In this document: one piece after another, positions 15,696 to 22,081 of the stretch
Layout of the letters: every line of letters starts with the position of its first letter
Position numbering within the stretch: the stretch's first letter is position 1
NCBI GenBank assembly: GCA_030639305.1
Contig: DAOWCY010000062.1
Location: 1-32,944 of the forward strand
Source: JAGLQA01 sp023135565
Lineage (GTDB): Bacteria; Acidobacteriota; Aminicenantia; UBA2199
Length of the DNA: 32,944 bases
Direction of reading: 5' to 3'
Program-made: the position numbers and the translations under genes
The notes under the pieces: model-generated
Told to the model about the DNA's origin: nothing
Database searches by the model: none
The model's input: the letters and a program-made list of their open reading frames with translations, nothing else

Positions 15696-15949
15696 AGTGT
15701 TTCGTCGATTTGATTAAAGCTCTCGATAGATATTTCGAAATCTTCAGCTTCTTCTTTTGTCCACGTACCCGCCAGGTAATCGAGATCATGATAAACAGCT
15801 TTTTTCTCCTTCTCCGTTTCCAATCCTACCACTCTCCTGAAAATTTTCAAGATAAATGTATTTAGATCGGTCCCCTTTTTATTTGCTTCTGCCTGGAGTC
15901 TCGCCAGGACTTCATCATCGACGTTTTTTAATGTTAATTCAGTAATCAT
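15686..15949 (-). CDS. Ribbon-helix-helix (VapB/FitA-like) antitoxin, orphaned
   Basis: An 87-residue protein. MITELTLKNVDDEVLARLQAEANKKGTDLNTFILKIFRR fits a ribbon-helix-helix DNA-binding domain (a beta strand at 2-8 and two helices). The acidic C-terminal tail (EEAEDFEISIESFNQIDETLWQ) is of the kind that blocks PIN toxins. Its stop overlaps the ATG of the broken vapC. A perfect TTGACA-17-TATATT promoter lies upstream, flanked by an inverted repeat that should be its operator. AGGATGAAAC precedes the ATG. It may now act only as an antidote or regulator. Confidence 0.8.
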   Translation of the reverse strand: MITELTLKNVDDEVLARLQAEANKKGTDLNTFILKIFRRVVGLETEKEKKAVYHDLDYLAGTWTKEEAEDFEISIESFNQIDETLWQ

Positions 15950-15972
15950 GTTTCATCCTGTTACTCGATAGT

Positions 15973-16001
15973 AATATAATACTATTTATTCAAATTGTCA
16001 A
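15973..16001 (-). promoter_or_regulatory. Consensus promoter with palindromic operator for the vapB-like gene
   Basis: On the minus strand TTGACA (16001-15996), a 17-base spacer and TATATT (15978-15973). ATAGTA and TACTAT form a 6-base inverted repeat around the -10 box (ATAGTA-N6-TACTAT), a likely site for the ribbon-helix-helix protein. Confidence 0.7.
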
Positions 16002-16024
16002 CTCAGCCTCGAAATAACTTTTAG

Positions 16025-16072
16025 AAACAGGGGGCGATGCATGTTGATATAATGTTGTCAAGCCCCCTGTTT
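16025..16072. repeat. Perfect 11-bp inverted repeat
   Basis: AAACAGGGGGC (16025-16035) and GCCCCCTGTTT (16062-16072) are perfect reverse complements 26 bases apart. They could form a terminator-like hairpin on the plus strand or be the ends of a small lost element. The gap 15950-16391 (442 bases) otherwise holds the vapB promoter, a small ORF and mobile-element scraps. Confidence 0.55.
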
Positions 16073-16194
16073 TCCACCCTGTTTTGTGTACCCGGTACCT
16101 GGAACCGGCGACTCGATTTTCCAAAAACCGGTTTATGCTATATTATTAGTGAGTTGAAATCAGTAGATTTTACTGGCTGCATAAGGAGTTGATT

Positions 16195-16299
16195 ATGAGT
16201 ATAGGAGTTAGCCGGACACAAACAGCAAGAAAGCCGCATGTGCCAAAGAAGGATACCTGCCGCTTAAAATCAGCCGAAGAAAAATCAACAGCTAAGTGA
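16195..16299 (+). CDS. Small basic ORF, 34 residues, unknown
   Basis: The ATG at 16195 has a good Shine-Dalgarno (AAGGAG, spacing 7) and opens MSIGVSRTQTARKPHVPKKD, ending in EEKSTAK. The peptide is basic and hydrophilic. A TATATT lies about 60 bases upstream without a good -35 box. It may be a real small protein or the stump of a larger gene cut by the rearrangements to its right. I recognise no family. Confidence 0.35.
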   Translation: MSIGVSRTQTARKPHVPKKDTCRLKSAEEKSTAK

Positions 16300-16306
16300 G
16301 TAGTTA

Positions 16307-16330
16307 CGGGGTCAGGTCTTTCATTTTAGC
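16307..16330. mobile_element. Possible remnant of a REP-associated transposase end
   Basis: The string GGGGTCAGGTCTTTCATTTT resembles the GGGGTCAGGTCTTG-type sequence I associate with the ends of REP-associated (Y1, IS200-like) transposase elements. No transposase gene is present. It lies about 60 bases before the truncated PIN gene and may mark the break. This is from memory and is weak. Confidence 0.3.
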
Positions 16331-16391
16331 GTTTTCTGATTGATAGCAGCGAATTCTAAAATTCAATGCCTGGCCGCCAGGTTTCGGCAAC

Positions 16392-16490
16392 TCAAAAACT
16401 GGAAGAGTTGGTGTCGGAGGTGGTTAAGTTTGGGGGTATGCCACCAAAAAAAGATGAAATAAATACGTTCGTGTCAATGACTACTCTCAT
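16392..16490 (-). pseudogene. PIN-domain toxin, N-terminal fragment
   Basis: The ATG at 16490, inside the end of the preceding antitoxin gene, opens MRVVIDTNVFISSFFGGIP, an unmistakable PIN toxin N-terminus (COG1569 type, catalytic Asp in IDTN). It then runs into PNLTTSDTNSSSF and stops after 32 residues. A full PIN protein of this type is about 130-140 residues. The sequence beyond the break belongs to something else. Confidence 0.75.
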
Positions 16491-16734
16491 GCTTATTTTT
16501 TCTCGTTTTTTTAATTGCCGCTGCGATGTCTTCTTGTTTTACACCTTTGGCTTTCAATTTTCCGCCCATGCGATCCCACAGGTCATCGATATAGGCCCCT
16601 AAATCCCTATCCTTAATATAATCTTTAACAATTTCTCTTACCAGCTTGCCTGCACTTTTTCCTTCTTTCCGGGCCAATTTGGTTAAAGCGTCTTTAACTT
16701 CAGACTCGATTCGTATCAGCATTTGCACCGACAT
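16474..16734 (-). CDS. Ribbon-helix-helix antitoxin, orphaned
   Basis: An 86-residue protein. SVQMLIRIESEVKDALTKLARKEGKSAGKLVREIVKDYIKD has the CopG/ribbon-helix-helix shape (strand VQMLIRI, two helices). A basic tail (KKTRKNKHESSH) follows. AAGGAGG stands 6-12 bases before the ATG, and TTGACA lies about 40 bases further up. The toxin gene overlapping its 3' end is truncated, so this is a second antitoxin without a working partner in this window. Confidence 0.75.
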   Translation of the reverse strand: MSVQMLIRIESEVKDALTKLARKEGKSAGKLVREIVKDYIKDRDLGAYIDDLWDRMGGKLKAKGVKQEDIAAAIKKTRKNKHESSH

Positions 16735-16849
16735 GCTAAACCTCCTTGAGAGCTATCATATATATCATTTTTGTCGTTCTGTCAACTTTTCTTCAGCACT
16801 TTCTCGCATAGAAAAACTATGAGCGCATGAAATAAAATCCGACATATTG

Positions 16850-16878
16850 TTGACGGATTTTCTGACAAATGCTATAAT
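16850..16878 (+). promoter_or_regulatory. Consensus promoter of the Panacea TA operon
   Basis: TTGACG (16850-16855), a 17-base spacer and TATAAT (16873-16878). GGAG (16891-16894) precedes the ATG at 16901. The helix-turn-helix domain of the encoded antitoxin probably represses this promoter. Confidence 0.7.
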
Positions 16879-16900
16879 AATACTGTAAACGGAGCAAAAA

Positions 16901-17677
16901 ATGGCCGAACTAAAAGCCCTTCTGGGCGCTAAAATAAAAAAACTGCGGGAACAACACGGTATGAGCCAGGAAAAACTGGCCGCCCTGTTGAATATAAAAA
17001 GGTCGTCTCTTTCGCAGGTGGAGAGAGGCGGACGCGATGTGAAAAGCGGCGAACTCATAAAGCTTTCGACCGTATTCGATATTTCCGTGGATGAATTGTT
17101 GGACAGGAAAAAAAGCCCGGAAGTCATTTTAGATAAGAAAGAACCGGGCAAAGACGAAAACGTACATATCCGCATCAGTGTGCCTCAAAAGAATCTAAAA
17201 AAATTCAAAGAGGTTCTTTTGTACATTCTCAACAAAGTCGGGGCTAAACCCAATGTGGGAGAAACCGTGATTTATAAACTTCTCTACTTTATGGACTTTG
17301 ATTTCTACGAACTTTTTGAAGAGCAGTTGACCGGGGCTTCTTACCGGAAAAATCATCATGGTCCCACTCCGGTTGAATTTGCGAAAATAGTGGAGGAAAT
17401 GATCGCAAATAACGAAATAGAAAAAATTAAGTCGAAATATTTTGATTATCCGCAGACCAAATACCTTCCCCTGCGGCAGCCCCGGCTGGAATTCCTGAAA
17501 GCCAATGAACAAAAGGTTATCGACGATGTGCTAAATCGGCTTTCGGATATGAATGCCGGCCGGATCAGCGAATATTCTCACAAGGATGTGCCCTGGTTAA
17601 CCACCGGGGACCGGGAAATCATCGATTATGAAGCGGTATTTTACAGGACATCGCCTTATTCGCAGCGTTGTGATTAG
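16901..17677 (+). CDS. HTH-Panacea (DUF4065/SocA-like) antitoxin
   Basis: A 258-residue protein. An N-terminal Cro/C1-type helix-turn-helix (about 8-65: LGAKIKKLREQHGMSQEKLAALLNIKRSSLSQVERGG) is followed by a linker and a C-terminal Panacea/DUF4065 domain (about 105-215). That domain is marked by KLLYFMDFDFYELFEEQLTGASYRKNHHGPTPVEF. Panacea domains are promiscuous antitoxin domains paired with many unrelated toxins, and HTH-Panacea is a known arrangement. The stop (17675-17677) directly abuts the ATG of the next gene. Antitoxin and autorepressor roles are inferred. Confidence 0.85.
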   Translation: MAELKALLGAKIKKLREQHGMSQEKLAALLNIKRSSLSQVERGGRDVKSGELIKLSTVFDISVDELLDRKKSPEVILDKKEPGKDENVHIRISVPQKNLKKFKEVLLYILNKVGAKPNVGETVIYKLLYFMDFDFYELFEEQLTGASYRKNHHGPTPVEFAKIVEEMIANNEIEKIKSKYFDYPQTKYLPLRQPRLEFLKANEQKVIDDVLNRLSDMNAGRISEYSHKDVPWLTTGDREIIDYEAVFYRTSPYSQRCD

Positions 17678-18049
17678 ATGAATTTCCGGGAAATCAAGTA
17701 CGCAGGTTCTTTCAAGAAAGATTTAAAGAGATTGAGCAAAAAATTCAGGACTCTTGAAGGTGACCTGCGGAATTTTATTAAAGCCCAATTGGTTCTTTTT
17801 CACAAATTGGGGATAGATAACGATGGTGTTAAACAGGTACCGGGACTAAAAACACTTTATCCCCCGGTATACAAAGCCAGGAAGTTTGCCTGTAGAAGTC
17901 TGAAAGGAAAAGGGGCGAAGTCGGGCATCCGGGTTATCTACGCCTATTTTGAAGAAAGTGATACTATTGAGTTTATAGAGATTTATTTCAAAGGTGAGAA
18001 AGAGATGGAGAATGCGGCGCGTATAAAAGACTATTTATCTTCGTTTTAG
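17678..18049 (+). CDS. RelE-like toxin paired with the Panacea antitoxin
   Basis: A 123-residue basic protein: YAGSFKKDLKRLSKKFRTLEGDLRNFIKAQLVLFHKLGI, then VYKARKFACRSLKGKGAKSGIRVIYAYFEESDTIEFIEIYFKGEKE. The strand order ending in RVIYAYFEE..IEFIEIYFK is that of RelE/HigB-like interferases. It starts at the base after the antitoxin stop and lacks a clear Shine-Dalgarno, so its translation should depend on the upstream gene. The enzymatic target is unknown. Confidence 0.8.
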   Translation: MNFREIKYAGSFKKDLKRLSKKFRTLEGDLRNFIKAQLVLFHKLGIDNDGVKQVPGLKTLYPPVYKARKFACRSLKGKGAKSGIRVIYAYFEESDTIEFIEIYFKGEKEMENAARIKDYLSSF

Positions 18050-18075
18050 TAGGCTTTATTTTTAGCTTAGTCGTG

Positions 18076-18118
18076 AAAAAAACTATACAAATTTCAAGTT
18101 GAACTTGGGATTTGTATA
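18076..18118 (-). terminator. Rho-independent terminator of the sigma/anti-sigma operon
   Basis: TATACAAAT (18084-18092) pairs with ATTTGTATA (18110-18118), and AAGTT pairs with AACTT inside. On the minus strand the hairpin is followed after one base by seven T (18082-18076). No T-run follows on the plus strand, so it should serve the leftward transcript ending at 18380. Confidence 0.65.
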
Positions 18119-18146
18119 AAAAAAGTAGCCTGCTGTGAAATTACTT

Positions 18147-18379
18147 AGCCTCAGGCGGCCCCTGCCGGGGAGGCTAAACTTTTGAAAAAGTTTAATCAAA
18201 ACTTCTTATGATTTAAAATCAAAAGCACTCACACGCCGTCCCCTGCCGCGAAGCGGCTCATAGGCTCCCCACGCAGTGGGGCTTTTGAAAAAGTTTGATC
18301 AAAACTTTTGTTTAAAAAAGCGAAAAGCAAAAACACCTCCTTGCCGCGAAGCGGCTCATTGGCTGGGGTCGCCGTCCCC
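18147..18379. repeat. Two dispersed repeat copies after the anti-sigma gene
   Basis: The 330-base gap 18050-18379 holds no gene apart from the terminator. It carries GCCTCAGGCGGCCCCTGCC, AT modules near 18180-18206 and 18284-18309, two CCGCGAAGCGGCTCAT hairpins, and CCCCACGCAGTGGGG. The block begins at the stop codon of the anti-sigma gene. Confidence 0.8.
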
Positions 18380-18937
18380 TCAATACCTGTCCGGCGCTCC
18401 ACCGGCCCCCGGAATATTAAAATCTAATACTGTGGCAATAAACTTAACCCCCGATTCTACGGTTTCCTTCACTCCATCCAACTCCGATGTCATGGGCGAT
18501 TCCACCCGGACTGCTATGTCCTCTATAGGAGCTTCGGGGAGCTTGAGTTCGAGCACGGTTAGACCATTAAAAAGATTGTTATTAGTACCGGCGTCACCGG
18601 GCGGGATAACCTGGAATATGATACCTAACGATACTGCCAATACCAACACGGTTGCCGCTAAAACAGGCCGCGGCAAAAAATAAGGCCTGCGGCGCAGTAC
18701 GGGCTGCGTTTTCCGCTCCCGGTCTACAGCGGAGATAATACGTTCTTCCAGGCCCTTATCCCGGCCCTGGAAAAATTCCCCGGCCTCTTCCGTCAGCCTG
18801 TGAGTTAAAGATACGGAGACACGGGAAAATTCCCGGCAGTCATCACAGCGGTGCAAATGACGAGTTACAAAACCGGGCAGTCCTTTGCCCGTATCTTCAG
18901 CTTGCGATATTAATAGTTTATATATTGAACAAAACAT
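18380..18937 (-). CDS. Zinc-binding anti-sigma factor (zf-HC2 type)
   Basis: A 185-residue protein with the ZAS motif His27-x3-Cys31-x2-Cys34 (RHLHRCDDCREF), a cytoplasmic charged region, one membrane helix (about 92-111: VLAATVLVLAVSLGIIFQVI) and a C-terminal part outside the cytoplasm. It should bind and silence the ECF sigma factor encoded 17 bases upstream until a signal inactivates it. AGGAGG stands before the ATG. The last residues (about IPGAGGAPDRY) end at the edge of a repeat block and may be repeat-derived. Confidence 0.82.
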   Translation of the reverse strand: MFCSIYKLLISQAEDTGKGLPGFVTRHLHRCDDCREFSRVSVSLTHRLTEEAGEFFQGRDKGLEERIISAVDRERKTQPVLRRRPYFLPRPVLAATVLVLAVSLGIIFQVIPPGDAGTNNNLFNGLTVLELKLPEAPIEDIAVRVESPMTSELDGVKETVESGVKFIATVLDFNIPGAGGAPDRY

Positions 18938-18954
18938 TTTGTAACCTCCTAAAT

Positions 18955-19575
18955 TTATTTCTTGCCTTCGGCGACCAGGGGGCGCTTTTGAAAAACTGCC
19001 CCCTGGACCCCCGCAAAACTTTTGTTAAACTGCGCTGCAGGGACCTGCTCGACCAGCTTTAACCGGGCCCGGTGCAGCAAAACACGAACATGAATGCCCG
19101 TCTTTTTCATTACCCGGGCAATCTCTTTTACCGGCATGTCTTCCACATATCGCAAGTAAAGCGCCCGGTACTGGTCCTTCTGCAAAGCCCGGGCCGCACT
19201 CCATATGTTTTGAAAAGTTTCCCGGCGGATCATACTCTCAGCAGGGCCGGGTACGTCGGCGGCAGCTTCGAATCCTGTCTCAACTTCCCGCTTCTTCCGG
19301 TAATAACTAATAGCCAGCCGCCCGGCTGTGGTGTATATCCAGGTGGAAAATTTATAATCCGGGTCGTAACGGCCGATACTGCGGTAGATTTTCAGGAAGG
19401 TTTCCTGCACTAAGTCTTCGGTGTCCTGGTCGGTGGCGATCTTGGGCCTGAGATAAAAAAACAACCGCTGACTGTAACGGTAAACCAGTTCTTCAAAATA
19501 AAAATGAGAGCCGGCCCCTGCCCTGAGGGCCAGCTCTTCATCACTCAGTTGTTTAACTGTCGAGTTATTTTTCAT
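18955..19575 (-). CDS. ECF-type RNA polymerase sigma factor with a repeat-derived tail
   Basis: A 206-residue sigma-70 family (ECF) protein. Region 2 has FEELVYRYSQRLFFYLRPKI and DTEDLVQETFLKIYRSIGRYDPDYKFSTWIYTTA (about 28-84). Region 4 has LQKDQYRALYLRYVEDMPVKEIARVMKKTGIHVRVLLHRARLKL (about 131-174). Normal ECF proteins end soon after region 4. Here about 24 extra residues (QFNKSFAGVQGAVFQKRPLV..) follow, encoded by DNA with the repeat modules CCCCCTGG and CAAAACTTTTG. It lies between the secreted protein gene and the anti-sigma gene, probably in one operon. Confidence 0.88.
   Translation of the reverse strand: MKNNSTVKQLSDEELALRAGAGSHFYFEELVYRYSQRLFFYLRPKIATDQDTEDLVQETFLKIYRSIGRYDPDYKFSTWIYTTAGRLAISYYRKKREVETGFEAAADVPGPAESMIRRETFQNIWSAARALQKDQYRALYLRYVEDMPVKEIARVMKKTGIHVRVLLHRARLKLVEQVPAAQFNKSFAGVQGAVFQKRPLVAEGKK
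18972..19030. repeat. Repeat module inside the 3' end of the sigma factor gene
   Basis: CCAGGGGGC, TTTTGAAAAA, GCCCCCTGG and GCAAAACTTTTGTT together form an imperfect inverted structure like the intergenic repeats. It encodes the extra C-terminal tail of the sigma factor. Confidence 0.6.
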
Positions 19576-19613
19576 TTATCTTAACGGGACTGCGTCCTCG
19601 AATACCGGACACC

Positions 19614-20528
19614 CTAAAAACCGATATTAAAACCTTTGCGGTCTTCCAGCATATTAACCAACTGCTCGGAAGGATAACTGAATTCCATGGTCACTACGTT
19701 TCCTTTTATCGTGGTTGTCAAGGCTTCTAAGAGCTTCCAGCGGAGGTCCTGTTTTTCGCTTTTTTGCATCTTGGCCATGGCAATTAATCCATTCACTACC
19801 TGCTCGATATTTTTGGCTGTTTCCGGCGAATCGGTGGTCATCTTTAGCTTCATGTTGAGATCGGCATTCTTTTCTAAAACCAGGAAAAAAGCCATGCCGG
19901 TTTTTTGCAGGATTACGGGTCTCTTGTTCCCGGCTAAGGCGGAGATATCATCGGCGACGGCTTTGAAAAATGCGCCGGAGGGCATCTCTTTTAAGTGTGC
20001 CATCAGCTTCGTTTTGGTGATGTTTTTCTTTTTCCCGGAGATCACATCCAGTGTATCTTTGATGGTCTGTTCATCTTTGCCCATCAGCACCAACTTGTCG
20101 GAGACGAACGCCCCGGCCCCGTCACCTTTCCAGGAATGCAGTGTGTACTTGCCGTAGGGAGTTTGTTTGTGTTCTTTTGCTTTATCTAACTGGGAGAGGA
20201 TGTGGTCTTTGTTGAGCTTCCCGGAGATGCACACCACGGCTTTTTCCTTGTCTTTGCCGGTGCCGAAAATAGTAACCGCGGCGATGTCTTTAAAAAGATC
20301 GACGCCGAGTTTTTCGCCGAATTCCAGGTTGGCTTTGTTGATTTTGCCGCCCTCTTTTTGCATCATTAAGTCGTAAAGCCGGGTAGAAACAAATTCGCCC
20401 ATGTCGAAATGGAGCAGCCACTGCGTCCCCGCGGGGATGATGGCGGGATCCAGGGTGCTGCCTTTTGCTGCTGCCGGTAAGGCCATGATTAACAAAAAGA
20501 TTAACATAGATAAAATTATTTTTTTCAT
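19614..20528 (-). CDS. Secreted or periplasmic protein of unknown function
   Basis: A 304-residue protein with a signal peptide (MKKIILSMLIFLLIMALPAAAKG) and a mature part of alternating strands and helices. Marked segments are LDPAIIPAGTQWLLHFDMGEF, VDLFKDIAAVTIFGTGKDKEKAVVCISGKL, DGAGAFVSDKLVLMGKDEQTIKDTLDVI and GNVVTMEFSYPSEQLVNML. The duplicated look of the strands suggests two related alpha/beta halves. I recognise no named family with confidence. The start chosen is ATG at 20528, with AAAGGAG at good distance. The frame is open far upstream, but that part is non-coding in character. It is the first gene of the sigma/anti-sigma set (38-base gap) and may be the sensed or controlled product. 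Confidence 0.78.
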   Translation of the reverse strand: MKKIILSMLIFLLIMALPAAAKGSTLDPAIIPAGTQWLLHFDMGEFVSTRLYDLMMQKEGGKINKANLEFGEKLGVDLFKDIAAVTIFGTGKDKEKAVVCISGKLNKDHILSQLDKAKEHKQTPYGKYTLHSWKGDGAGAFVSDKLVLMGKDEQTIKDTLDVISGKKKNITKTKLMAHLKEMPSGAFFKAVADDISALAGNKRPVILQKTGMAFFLVLEKNADLNMKLKMTTDSPETAKNIEQVVNGLIAMAKMQKSEKQDLRWKLLEALTTTIKGNVVTMEFSYPSEQLVNMLEDRKGFNIGF

Positions 20529-20595
20529 ATTGATACTCCTTTGATTTGCGGATTTTGTGTTTGTGGTGTAGTCGATCGATCTACTCACCCTGTTA

Positions 20596-20621
20596 TACGC
20601 ACGGTACCCGCAAAGGTTACA
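20596..20621 (-). promoter_or_regulatory. ECF-type promoter before the secreted protein-sigma-anti-sigma genes
   Basis: On the minus strand TGTAAC (20621-20616), exactly 16 bases, then CGTA (20599-20596). This matches the TGTAAC/TGAAAC-N16-CGTA form used by several ECF sigma factors. It lies about 70 bases before the secreted protein ATG, so the encoded sigma factor may activate its own operon. Confidence 0.5.
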
Positions 20622-20728
20622 AAAGAAATATTTTTTTTCAAGATTTAGTTTAAAGAAAAGCCACCTGCTGTGGAAACTTGAAATATGTAAAACGTGCTGC
20701 TCATTACCGCCATGTAATGGCATTTTTT

Positions 20729-21808
20729 TTACCCGGTGTGTTTGCAGCGGATGCCCCTGGGGTTGAAACAACCGTTGCAGGAAACACACGACACCCGGTC
20801 GATCTCCTGTTTCTCGAACTTGAGCGGCAGATCAGGCTCCCTGATAAAAGGGCGGCATAGGCTGATCAAATCCGCAGCGCCCGAAGCCAGCGCCTGTTCC
20901 ATTACGGTTAGGGACCTGAAACCGCCCACCACTGCCGTGGGCAGGCCCACTTCCCGGCGAATAGTACGCGCCTGGGGAAGGAAATAACCTTCCTGGCCGG
21001 GGCTTTCGATATTTCTTTTGACGGTAGTATTTTTTGCTTCCGCCATGCCTCCCGAAACTTCTATAAAATCGAGGCCGGCCGCTTTCATCAAATTGGCCGA
21101 GATAACGGCCTGCTGGAGAGTCAGGCCTCCCGGTAGAAAATCCACGCCGTTTACTTTTGCCGACAAAATGAATTTTTCTCCTACCCTGGCTTTGATTCCT
21201 TTTAGTATTTCGACCGCTATGCGGGTTCTTTTTTCCTGGTCGCCGCCGAAGGCATCGTCCCTGCGGTTGGTGTAGGGGGAGAGGAACTGGCTCAGCAGGT
21301 AGCCGTGAGCCACGTGGAGTTGGACGCCGTGGAACCCGGCTTTTTCCGCCCGTACAGCGGCCTCGATAAAAGCCTCTATGGTTTCTTCCACCTGGGCCGC
21401 GGTCATTTCCAGGGGTTCGGTTTTATGCACCGGGTCGGGAACCGGCGAAGGCGCCCAAACAGGGCCGGGATTGCTTTTTGGGCGCACCTGGCGTCCGCCG
21501 TGCACGATCTGCATCAGCAGCAGGGCAGGCGAATCTTTAAACACAGCCGCCGCTTCTTGCCAGGCCGGGATCAGGGCGTCGCTGTGGATACCCGATTGTC
21601 CCGGGGTAGAGATGCCGTTGGGCATCACGTAACAGAACCCCGTAACAAAAACCCCGGTCTTTCCCGCGGCCAATTGTTTATAGAGATCGATTAATTCTTG
21701 TTTCGGTTTTCCTGATTCGTCCGCCATATATTCGCAGGTGGCTGAGCGCATCAGGCGGTTAGCGGTTTCCCATGCGCCTATTTTTAAAGGTTTCAGAATA
21801 TTATGCAT
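20729..21808 (-). CDS. Old Yellow Enzyme family NAD(P)H:flavin oxidoreductase
   Basis: A 359-residue FMN TIM-barrel enzyme. It has LKIGAWETANRLMRSATCEYMADE at the N-terminus, QIVHGGRQ (about 100-107), GFHGVQLHVAHGYLLSQFLSP with the substrate-binding His pair (about 160-180), NRRDDAFGG, and VVGGFRS with SLCRPFIREPDLP for FMN phosphate binding. It reduces activated C=C bonds or related substrates in the cytoplasm. The C-terminus SCVSCNGCFNPRGIRCKHTG has a Cys cluster as in the 2,4-dienoyl-CoA reductase/BaiC-like group, but the protein lacks the long C-terminal flavodoxin-like domains of those enzymes. The substrate is unknown. Confidence 0.88.
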   Translation of the reverse strand: MHNILKPLKIGAWETANRLMRSATCEYMADESGKPKQELIDLYKQLAAGKTGVFVTGFCYVMPNGISTPGQSGIHSDALIPAWQEAAAVFKDSPALLLMQIVHGGRQVRPKSNPGPVWAPSPVPDPVHKTEPLEMTAAQVEETIEAFIEAAVRAEKAGFHGVQLHVAHGYLLSQFLSPYTNRRDDAFGGDQEKRTRIAVEILKGIKARVGEKFILSAKVNGVDFLPGGLTLQQAVISANLMKAAGLDFIEVSGGMAEAKNTTVKRNIESPGQEGYFLPQARTIRREVGLPTAVVGGFRSLTVMEQALASGAADLISLCRPFIREPDLPLKFEKQEIDRVSCVSCNGCFNPRGIRCKHTG

Positions 21809-21868
21809 TTAAAGCTCCTATTTTAATTATCAAGACCCATTTATAACAAAGAAAATCTTTTTTTTCAA

Positions 21869-21970
21869 GCCCACTGCGTGGGCACCCTATAAGGGGCGCT
21901 TCTAAATTATCGAAAGTTTTGATCAAACTTTTTCAAAAGTTTGGCCCCCGGCAGGGTCGCCGAAGGCAAG
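21869..21970. repeat. Dispersed repeat copy upstream of the oxidoreductase gene
   Basis: GCCCACTGCGTGGGC hairpin, then AAAGTTTTGATCAAACTTT, AAAAGTTTGG, and CCCCCGGCAGGGTCGCCG. The order is reversed relative to the leuC-leuD copies. The gap 21809-22081 also holds a long palindrome and a sigma-54 promoter. Confidence 0.8.
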
Positions 21971-21999
21971 CCCGGCTGAACGATAAAAGCTGTTTTTTC

Positions 22000-22033
22000 G
22001 CTAAAAGTGTCCCAAAAAGAGGACACTTTTAGC
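22000..22033. promoter_or_regulatory. 13-bp perfect palindrome, possible activator site
   Basis: GCTAAAAGTGTCC (22000-22012) and GGACACTTTTAGC (22021-22033) are perfect reverse complements around an 8-base loop. After one mismatch, TTTTTT and AAAAAA extend the arms. It sits 11 bases before a sigma-54 promoter, and could be an enhancer-binding-protein site or, alternatively, a bidirectional terminator. Confidence 0.55.
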
Positions 22034-22043
22034 TAAAAAACCC

Positions 22044-22058
22044 TGGCATTAAACTTGC
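22044..22058 (+). promoter_or_regulatory. Predicted sigma-54 promoter
   Basis: TGGCA (22044-22048) and TTGC (22055-22058) have the exact 10-base spacing between the GG and GC dinucleotides that sigma-54 requires. Transcription should begin near 22070, immediately before the GGAGG (22071-22075) of the secreted protein gene. Confidence 0.6.
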
Positions 22059-22081
22059 TTCTTATATTGTGGAGGTACAAA

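Noticed and set aside
20529..20789. 87-codon N-terminal extension of the secreted protein
   Set aside because: It overlaps the end of the oxidoreductase gene, hides the signal peptide and crosses the ECF-like promoter. ATG 20528 has a proper ribosome binding site.
22055..22081. Start nine codons upstream of the charge-segregated protein
   Set aside because: It lies within the predicted sigma-54 promoter and lacks a ribosome binding site. GGAGG precedes ATG 22082.
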